Positions 58,910 through 64,000 of a stretch of DNA of 64,000 bases are shown in pieces; position 1 is the stretch's first letter; every line of letters starts with the position of its first letter. Under the pieces are notes generated by a model. That model made no database searches, was not told the origin of the DNA, and was given only the letters and a program-made list of their open reading frames with translations. A program made the translations under genes and the position numbers. This DNA is from Suilimivivens aceti (GTDB lineage: Bacteria > Bacillota > Clostridia > Lachnospirales > Lachnospiraceae): contig NZ_JAOQKJ010000001.1 of assembly GCF_025567405.1 (NCBI RefSeq), forward strand, positions 62,001 through 126,000, in the 5' to 3' direction.

Positions 58910-61020
58910 TATCCTTTCCGGAACAGATGCTTACACCCGTTCATAACATCAAAAGCCATATCCATCGCCACTGGGGACAGCTTCATCCGAAGGTGCAAGG
59001 TATTTTCACCAGTAACCGGCATCTCCAGTACAGAAAAGGTCATTCCCGGATCCATGGTTGCAAATACCCATGTCTGATCCTTTACCTTCCTGCCATTGGT
59101 GGCAAAATTCTTATCACTTAACTGTACTCTGCTTCCGTTCAGCAAAACCTCTTCCATCCTTACGATACAGCTTCTGTCTGCAGGGTCTACCCGCAGCGCC
59201 CGTACATTGCCGTCAAAAGGAATATCCACTTCTATGGTATCCTCATCTGCATATACATCCGGCAGATACTCTGAGTTCTGCTCACTGAAGCCTTCTCCAA
59301 AGTCACGGTACACCTGGATCCTCTCATCCAGTATCTTCTGCAGATGCCCCTTTGCCAGCTTCTTCACATCAATACAATAGGTACCGATCCCGGCCCGGAT
59401 CTCGCCCATGGACTTATGCTTTCCGGTCACCTTTTTCTGGAACGCCTCTTCCCTAGCCCGGTATTCCTCTGCCTCCTGCTGCGTGATATGAAGCTTATTC
59501 ATGATCCGGTCAAGATCCAGTTTATTTCTTCTTTCTTCTTCCAGAATATAGCAGTAGATTGCCCGGAAGGCGATCTCCTTTGTACTGATCTTTTCTTCCA
59601 TCGTCCACTCATAATCGATCACAGTGAACCGGTCATCCTTTACAAGGATATTGGCAAAGATCAGATCGTAATCTGTCACACCGCTGTCTTCGCCATAGGA
59701 AATAAGCTGCAGATACCGTTCAAACAGCCGTTCAAATTCCTCTGTATCATCCTGAAAAAGTGCCTTATCCATCAATTCTTCCAGCGTCACACCCTCTTCA
59801 AAGTCAAAGCCGGCATAGCTGCCATCCGCCGGAAGGGTACATTCATTGATCCTAAGGTCACTTCCCGCATAACGTTCTTTCAGCAGTCTGCAGGAGTGCT
59901 CCATTTCCCGTACATGGCCTTTTGCCTGCTCTGTCAACGGATATTTCCGGATTTCCCTGCCCTCTGCTGTCTCCAGAAGTGCCGTGCAAAGCTGATAGCT
60001 TTCTGCCCGGTCATTGCTGTATTTCACATAGGTCGCCTGTGGCATTTCCCCCGTGATCACCATAAAGGAATTGGAGAAATCCGGGAAGCTTCCATCCTCG
60101 ATCAGTCCGTCATATACATATTTTTCATTAAAGGTAATCAGTCTGTCCCTGTCAAAGTTCCGGATATTATCTGTCAGCTCTCCTACCACTGGCAGTCTCC
60201 TGTCAGAGTAGATCACTGTCGGGAATTTATAATCCGGGTAGGGATAATAGAAGGAATAATCAGATACCCCACAGCTTTCAAGGATCCTGCAGAGTCCCTT
60301 TCTGCTGAAGGTTCTGGCACTGCCGCCATCCGGATATCCTTCAAGACCGGAAAACCACGTTCCCAGGTGATCCTCCTTGCATCCGGCAAAGTACTTAAGT
60401 CCCAGCTTATTTTCAATTGCGATCACCAGATGACCGCTCTTTTTCACATGACGCAGCATGATCTTCAGAAAATCTTCATAGGGTGTTTTCGAGGGGATAT
60501 AGGATGCCCCATATTCAAACACACCGATCAGACATACGAAATCATAGTCTGCCGGAAGCTCCGGCTCGATATCCTTAAAGTTTCCCACATGGATCGTGAT
60601 ATTGTCCTGATCCTGGTTTCTCCAGGCATTGATATGGCTTCTTCTGGCTGACAGATCCACACAGGTCACTTCTCCTGCCTTCTGCGCCAGCTTGTCCGTG
60701 ATCGCACCACATCCGGATCCAATCTCAAGCACCTTATGCTCCTTCGTAATGGGAAGCCAGTCCACAATATTGGCCCGTAAGGGAGATAAATGATACAGGA
60801 TCGGCCAGCTGTTTTTTTCCTCGATCAGCTCCTGATATTCCACTTTGGAAGCATTTTTCACGATACCAAGCAGTTCATCCTCGATCGCTCCATCACTATA
60901 CAGATCTTTTCCCGGATAATGGCTGTAATCCAGTCTGACACTGCCGATTCTTTCTGGCAGGCTGCTGATCAGCTCCTCCTGCTGCAGACGGATCGGCTTT
61001 CTTACTCCATCCTGATTCAT
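58909..61020 (-). CDS. SAM-dependent methyltransferase fused to a kinase-like domain
   Basis: 703 residues. The class I methyltransferase has motif I at 97-108 (VLEIGSGCGAIT), the acidic residue in CVDLSARRS and VGNFKDIEPELPADYDFVCL. From about 325 to 500 a protein-kinase-like fold is visible: strand YVKYSNDRAESYQLCTALLE, KYPLTEQAKGHVREMEHSCR (candidate Lys and helix-C Glu), then the catalytic-loop pattern DYDLIFANILV (Asp452, Asn457) and metal-binding Asp469 in FTVIDYEWTM. Residues about 590-700 are beta-rich. Such a methyltransferase-kinase pairing recalls WbdD, which caps O-antigen chains. The capping role here is inference. It sits between the exporter ATPase and the glycosyltransferases. 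Confidence 0.82.
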   Translation of the reverse strand: MNQDGVRKPIRLQQEELISSLPERIGSVRLDYSHYPGKDLYSDGAIEDELLGIVKNASKVEYQELIEEKNSWPILYHLSPLRANIVDWLPITKEHKVLEIGSGCGAITDKLAQKAGEVTCVDLSARRSHINAWRNQDQDNITIHVGNFKDIEPELPADYDFVCLIGVFEYGASYIPSKTPYEDFLKIMLRHVKKSGHLVIAIENKLGLKYFAGCKEDHLGTWFSGLEGYPDGGSARTFSRKGLCRILESCGVSDYSFYYPYPDYKFPTVIYSDRRLPVVGELTDNIRNFDRDRLITFNEKYVYDGLIEDGSFPDFSNSFMVITGEMPQATYVKYSNDRAESYQLCTALLETAEGREIRKYPLTEQAKGHVREMEHSCRLLKERYAGSDLRINECTLPADGSYAGFDFEEGVTLEELMDKALFQDDTEEFERLFERYLQLISYGEDSGVTDYDLIFANILVKDDRFTVIDYEWTMEEKISTKEIAFRAIYCYILEEERRNKLDLDRIMNKLHITQQEAEEYRAREEAFQKKVTGKHKSMGEIRAGIGTYCIDVKKLAKGHLQKILDERIQVYRDFGEGFSEQNSEYLPDVYADEDTIEVDIPFDGNVRALRVDPADRSCIVRMEEVLLNGSRVQLSDKNFATNGRKVKDQTWVFATMDPGMTFSVLEMPVTGENTLHLRMKLSPVAMDMAFDVMNGCKHLFRKG

Positions 61021-61024
61021 GGGC

Positions 61025-62329
61025 TTACTCCTTTTCCTGCTGTGAAAGCTCCTTCACAACGACTCTGGAATTCATATCATAGTATCCAACAGTATCCTTA
61101 TCAGAGATCACCGTCATGTTTATCACATCATACAGTCTGTGATATACCTGAAACTCTTCCTTTTCAAAACCAGTCACACCAAACGAAAGAAGATACTCTC
61201 CTCCCTGCAGGTCGATCTTCTGGGTAAAGGTGATCTCCATGTCTCTGCCTGCCCTCACCGGAGAAAGAAATGCCTTTTCCACCATGGTATTGGTTCCTGT
61301 GATCTCCACACCCTTGATATTCTTGATCGTAAAGGCAAAAATAGGAGCTTCTATATCATGCTCAAAATGCACCTGCATGGTGATCGTACATTCCTTTCCC
61401 TTCAGCAATGCACTGGTCTCTCTTCCCATATCATCTGTTATTTTATATCCGGTGATCATGGCGTCCTTCGTTCCGTATTCCAGCAGCTCCGGATTCACTT
61501 CACCCTTCACTGTGCCAGCCGCCGCTGCCGCTGCTGCGGTGATCTCCTTATCAGAAAGGAGGCTATGATCGTCCGCAGCCGGTACGTACTGACCTACCAG
61601 CACCTGTTTATAAGCATCGATCATTTCCTTGGGGGAGCCTTCTCCAAGCTTCACGCCCTGGTTCAGCAGTACAACCCTGTCGCAGTATTTACTGATGCTG
61701 CTTAAGTCATGGCTGACAAAAACGATGGTCTTTCCCATCTCCTTGAACTCCTCAAACTTGTGATAGCACTTTGCCTGAAAGAAAACATCTCCTACCGACA
61801 GCGCTTCATCCACAATCAGGATCTCCGGTTCAATATTGATGGCTACAGCAAAAGCCAGCCGTACAAACATACCGCTGGAATAGGTTTTGACCGGCTGATG
61901 TACATAATCCCCAATATCTGCAAAATTTAAAATATCATCCATCTTTGCATCGATCTCCTTCTTGGAGAAGCCGATCATCGTACCGTTCAGATATATATTT
62001 TCAATCCCGTTATATTCCATATTAAAGCCGGCACCCAGCTCCAGCAGTGCGGAGATCCTTCCATTCACATGGACAGATCCTCCTGTTGGATTCAGAACAC
62101 CCGTTATTATTTTCAGGATCGTAGACTTGCCGGAGCCATTGGTTCCGATGATTCCCACCGTCTCTCCCTGATAGATCGTCATATCCACGCCCTTTAAGGC
62201 ATAGTGCTCCTTGTAGCGCTTCTTTCTGCCAAATCCAAGAGCCTCCTTCAGACGATCTGAAGGCTTATCATACAGCTTATAGGCCTTTTCCAGTCCTTTT
62301 ACCTGTATTGCGACCTTTTTTTCATCCAT
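61025..62329 (-). CDS. Polysaccharide ABC exporter ATP-binding protein with C-terminal domain (Wzt-like)
   Basis: 434 residues. ABC domain at 1-250: VGIIGTNGSGKSTILKIITG (Walker A, 61-70), VKTYSSGMFVRLAFAVAINI (signature SSGM, as in Wzt/TagH), PEILIVDEALSVGDVFFQAK (Walker B). The C-terminal 170 residues (from about 265: GTKDAMITGYKITDDMGRET, PIFAFTIKNIKGVEITGTNT, EYLLSFGVTGFEKEEFQVYH) form a beta-sandwich like the carbohydrate-binding domain of Wzt that reads the capped chain end. Exports lipid-linked polysaccharide with the permease encoded just upstream. ATG 62329 with AAAGGAACTGGG. Confidence 0.92.
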   Translation of the reverse strand: MDEKKVAIQVKGLEKAYKLYDKPSDRLKEALGFGRKKRYKEHYALKGVDMTIYQGETVGIIGTNGSGKSTILKIITGVLNPTGGSVHVNGRISALLELGAGFNMEYNGIENIYLNGTMIGFSKKEIDAKMDDILNFADIGDYVHQPVKTYSSGMFVRLAFAVAINIEPEILIVDEALSVGDVFFQAKCYHKFEEFKEMGKTIVFVSHDLSSISKYCDRVVLLNQGVKLGEGSPKEMIDAYKQVLVGQYVPAADDHSLLSDKEITAAAAAAAGTVKGEVNPELLEYGTKDAMITGYKITDDMGRETSALLKGKECTITMQVHFEHDIEAPIFAFTIKNIKGVEITGTNTMVEKAFLSPVRAGRDMEITFTQKIDLQGGEYLLSFGVTGFEKEEFQVYHRLYDVINMTVISDKDTVGYYDMNSRVVVKELSQQEKE

Positions 62330-62374
62330 TTTCCCAGTTCCTTTCTCTGTCCTGTAAAGTATGCCACAATCTCC

Positions 62375-63406
62375 CTACAGAACATCTGCAAAGTGAACCT
62401 TCAACCGTTTAAAGATCAGTGATCCCACACAGAACAGTGTCACAGTAAAGATCCAGAAATACGTGGAGGAATAAAAATGTTCAAAGAACCATTCATCTCC
62501 ATAAATCGCATTGCGATATCCATTGACAATATAAACAAGGGGATTGAGCTTCACCAGCGTCACCAGTCTGTCATCCCCGATCTGGCCGATGTTCCAGAGG
62601 ATCGGTGTTGCCCACATCCCAACCTGCAGGCCGATATTAATGATCTGGGAAAGATCCCTGAAAAAGACGGTAATCGCACAGGTACAGTAGCTCATTGCCA
62701 GCATCAGTACAAACAGACAGAAGCTGTAATACACGATCTGGATCGTATAGATGGTCGGGTAGTATCCGTAGATTCCGGCTACAACAAGCAGTACTCCCGC
62801 AAAAAATACATGGATAAAGGTAGCTGCTACCAGCTTAATGATCGGCAGGATACTGATGTTAAATACCACCTTTTTCACCAGATAGCTGTACTCCAGAAGA
62901 GCATTGGTGCCGCTGGTGATCCCCTCTGAAAAATAAAACCAGGGAACAAGACCTGCTGTCAGGAAAAGCACATACGGTACCTCCACTCCGCTGGCCACCA
63001 TTTCACTTCTGGTATTAAAGATCACATCAAAAACCACATAATACATGGCCACCGTTACAACCGGCTGTACCAGTGCCCACAGAAATCCAAGATAAGAACC
63101 GGCATAACGCTTTTTAAAGTCATTTTTGGCAAGCTTCCAGATCAGCTCCCTGCTCTGGAAAAGTTCCCTCGGAATGATAAACATCCTGTCATAATACACA
63201 CTGAAGATCACACATGCCAGCAAAAGAAGTGCACAGGCACAGAATTTCTTCAGATTTTCCGTGTGGATATCTGATGCCAGCGGATTACTATGGCTGACTA
63301 CCATAATCCCCACCAGAATACAGATCCCCCAGAAAATACCAATTCCCACCGGCTTTGGAACAGATTTCAGCACAGATGCCAGTGATTTCTTTTCTTTACT
63401 GTTCAT
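62375..63406 (-). CDS. Polysaccharide ABC exporter permease (Wzm/TagG-like)
   Basis: 343 residues. The ABC-2 permease core begins near residue 88 with LIWKLAKNDFKKRYAGSYLG and holds six helices (e.g. ALVQPVVTVAMYYVVFDVIF, GVEVPYVLFLTAGLVPWFYF). An N-terminal extension of about 85 residues with two further membrane helices (GIGIFWGICILVGIMVV, FCACALLLLACVIFSVYY) is absent from typical 260-residue Wzm proteins. Pairs with the Wzt-like ATPase 45 bases downstream. Its ATG lies within the end of rfbC, an 11-base overlap. Confidence 0.9.
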   Translation of the reverse strand: MNSKEKKSLASVLKSVPKPVGIGIFWGICILVGIMVVSHSNPLASDIHTENLKKFCACALLLLACVIFSVYYDRMFIIPRELFQSRELIWKLAKNDFKKRYAGSYLGFLWALVQPVVTVAMYYVVFDVIFNTRSEMVASGVEVPYVLFLTAGLVPWFYFSEGITSGTNALLEYSYLVKKVVFNISILPIIKLVAATFIHVFFAGVLLVVAGIYGYYPTIYTIQIVYYSFCLFVLMLAMSYCTCAITVFFRDLSQIINIGLQVGMWATPILWNIGQIGDDRLVTLVKLNPLVYIVNGYRNAIYGDEWFFEHFYSSTYFWIFTVTLFCVGSLIFKRLKVHFADVL

Positions 63407-63971
63407 GCTGTCCTTTTCTCCATTCGGTGTAAGCTTTAAGTCCGCCCCACTTCTGATCCTTGTCTGACATCACAAGCTCAGTTCCCGGCGCAAAGGGCCA
63501 TTCCACGCCGATATCAGGATCATCGAACTTAAGACCGCCCTCATCACCCGGATGATAAAAATCTGTACATTTATAAGCAAACTCCGCATAGTCGGAAAGG
63601 ACAAGGAAGCCATGTGCAAAATTCTTGGGAATAAAAAACTGCTTCTTATTTTCTGCAGAAAGGACAACACCATGCCATTTTCCGTAGGTTGCAGAACCGG
63701 GACGCAGATCCACAGCCACGTCAAATACCTCCCCGCTCACCACACGGACCAGCTTGTCCTGTGGATATTCAATCTGGAAATGCAGTCCTCTCAGCACATT
63801 CTTCACAGAGGCTGACTGATTATCCTGCACAAAGATCTGGTCAATTCCTGCTGCCTTATAATCATTATAATTGTAGGTTTCCATAAAATACCCTCTGGCA
63901 TCTCCATATACCGCCGGGGTAATGATCTTCAGTCCTTCAATCTCACATGTCTCAACTGTTATTTTTCCCAT
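63396..63971 (-). CDS. rfbC: dTDP-4-dehydrorhamnose 3,5-epimerase
   Basis: 191 residues, cupin-fold enzyme of dTDP-L-rhamnose synthesis. Family segments: GYFMETYNYNDYKAAGIDQI, FVQDNQSASVKNVLRGLHFQ with the catalytic His, VVSGEVFDVAVDLRPGSATY and YKCTDFYHPGDEGGLKFDDP. It shows that the locus uses L-rhamnose. rfbA, rfbB and rfbD are not seen here and may lie beyond the right edge. ATG at 63971 with a weak GGACAG site. The last 29 bases of the window are upstream non-coding sequence. Confidence 0.94.
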   Translation of the reverse strand: MGKITVETCEIEGLKIITPAVYGDARGYFMETYNYNDYKAAGIDQIFVQDNQSASVKNVLRGLHFQIEYPQDKLVRVVSGEVFDVAVDLRPGSATYGKWHGVVLSAENKKQFFIPKNFAHGFLVLSDYAEFAYKCTDFYHPGDEGGLKFDDPDIGVEWPFAPGTELVMSDKDQKWGGLKAYTEWRKGQHEQ

Positions 63972-64000
63972 TTCTGTCCGGGAACGTCTCTACAGACCTT

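Noticed and set aside
59344..60651. 435-codon open frame on the plus strand opposite the methyltransferase gene.
   Set aside because: Shadow of the strongly supported minus-strand gene, with no ribosome site and no recognisable domains.
1..64000. tRNA, rRNA, insertion sequence or prophage genes.
   Set aside because: None was recognised by eye. No transposase, integrase or CCA-ended cloverleaf pattern was found, though a tRNAscan run would be needed to exclude small RNAs fully.

Overview
The window reads as a chromosomal segment of a low-to-mid GC Gram-positive anaerobe of the class Clostridia, most likely a Lachnospiraceae member. This is inferred from gene content: two-subunit serine dehydratase, DUF3794-LysM spore protein, DUF1934, DUF4867, an ispE-GntR pair, strong AGGAGG ribosome sites and many lipoproteins with LxxC lipoboxes. 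Most genes lie on the minus strand. Plus-strand genes are a carbamate kinase (18.9 kb), two hypothetical proteins (28.5 and 32.5 kb) and a two-gene operon (41.7-44.3 kb).

Layout: 1-3.8 kb, branched-chain amino-acid ABC importer (livG cut by the window edge, livM, livH, livJ). 3.9-4.8 kb, cytidylate-kinase-like protein preceded by an overlapping small ORF with an odd start. 4.9-7.7 kb, pepT-sdaAB-sdaAA (peptide and serine catabolism). 7.8-10.9 kb, AEC carrier, YlmH-type S4 protein, MATE exporter. 11-15.9 kb, LacI-regulated sugar operon (regulator, xylulokinase, DUF4867, fucose/arabinose-type isomerase). 16-18.7 kb, methionine importer metNIQ. 19-21.9 kb, arcC and a YtrA-type GntR/ABC operon. 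22-28.3 kb, signal-peptidase-II-like protein, subtilase, ClpX, NlpC/P60 hydrolase and FKBP/trigger-factor-like lipoprotein. 28.5-32.4 kb, small proteins, murI, a FadR-type GntR regulator and ispE. 33.2-34.7 kb, a non-coding array of 21 tandem 72-bp hairpin repeats. 34.7-39.4 kb, DUF3794-LysM spore protein and pyrC-pyrK-pyrD. 39.5-44.3 kb, an AgrC/AgrA-like two-component system divergent from a degenerate receiver protein and a large lipoprotein. 44.4-46.4 kb, PrcB-like lipoprotein and HtrA protease. 46.5-64 kb, a large cell-surface polysaccharide region: rhamnosyltransferase, LCP ligase, polyprenyl-phosphate sugar transferase, four more GT2-type proteins, phosphohexomutase, a methyltransferase/kinase-like fusion, a Wzt/Wzm-type ABC exporter and rfbC.

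Most interesting points: (1) the 21-copy hairpin array, including one repeat with a compensatory stem change; (2) a methyltransferase fused to a kinase-like domain beside a Wzt with a C-terminal extension, which resembles the WbdD/Wzt chain-capping logic known from Gram-negative O-antigens; (3) a stand-alone receiver-like protein without the phospho-acceptor aspartate, whose promoter carries three 20-bp-spaced direct repeats suited to the divergent LytTR regulator; (4) sigma-E-like and sigma-28-like promoters before a spore protein and a hypothetical protein; (5) a 71-codon ORF with no ATG, overlapping the kinase-like gene behind a near-consensus promoter. Everything here was read by eye from the sequence; family names are from recognition of motifs and no database search was run.
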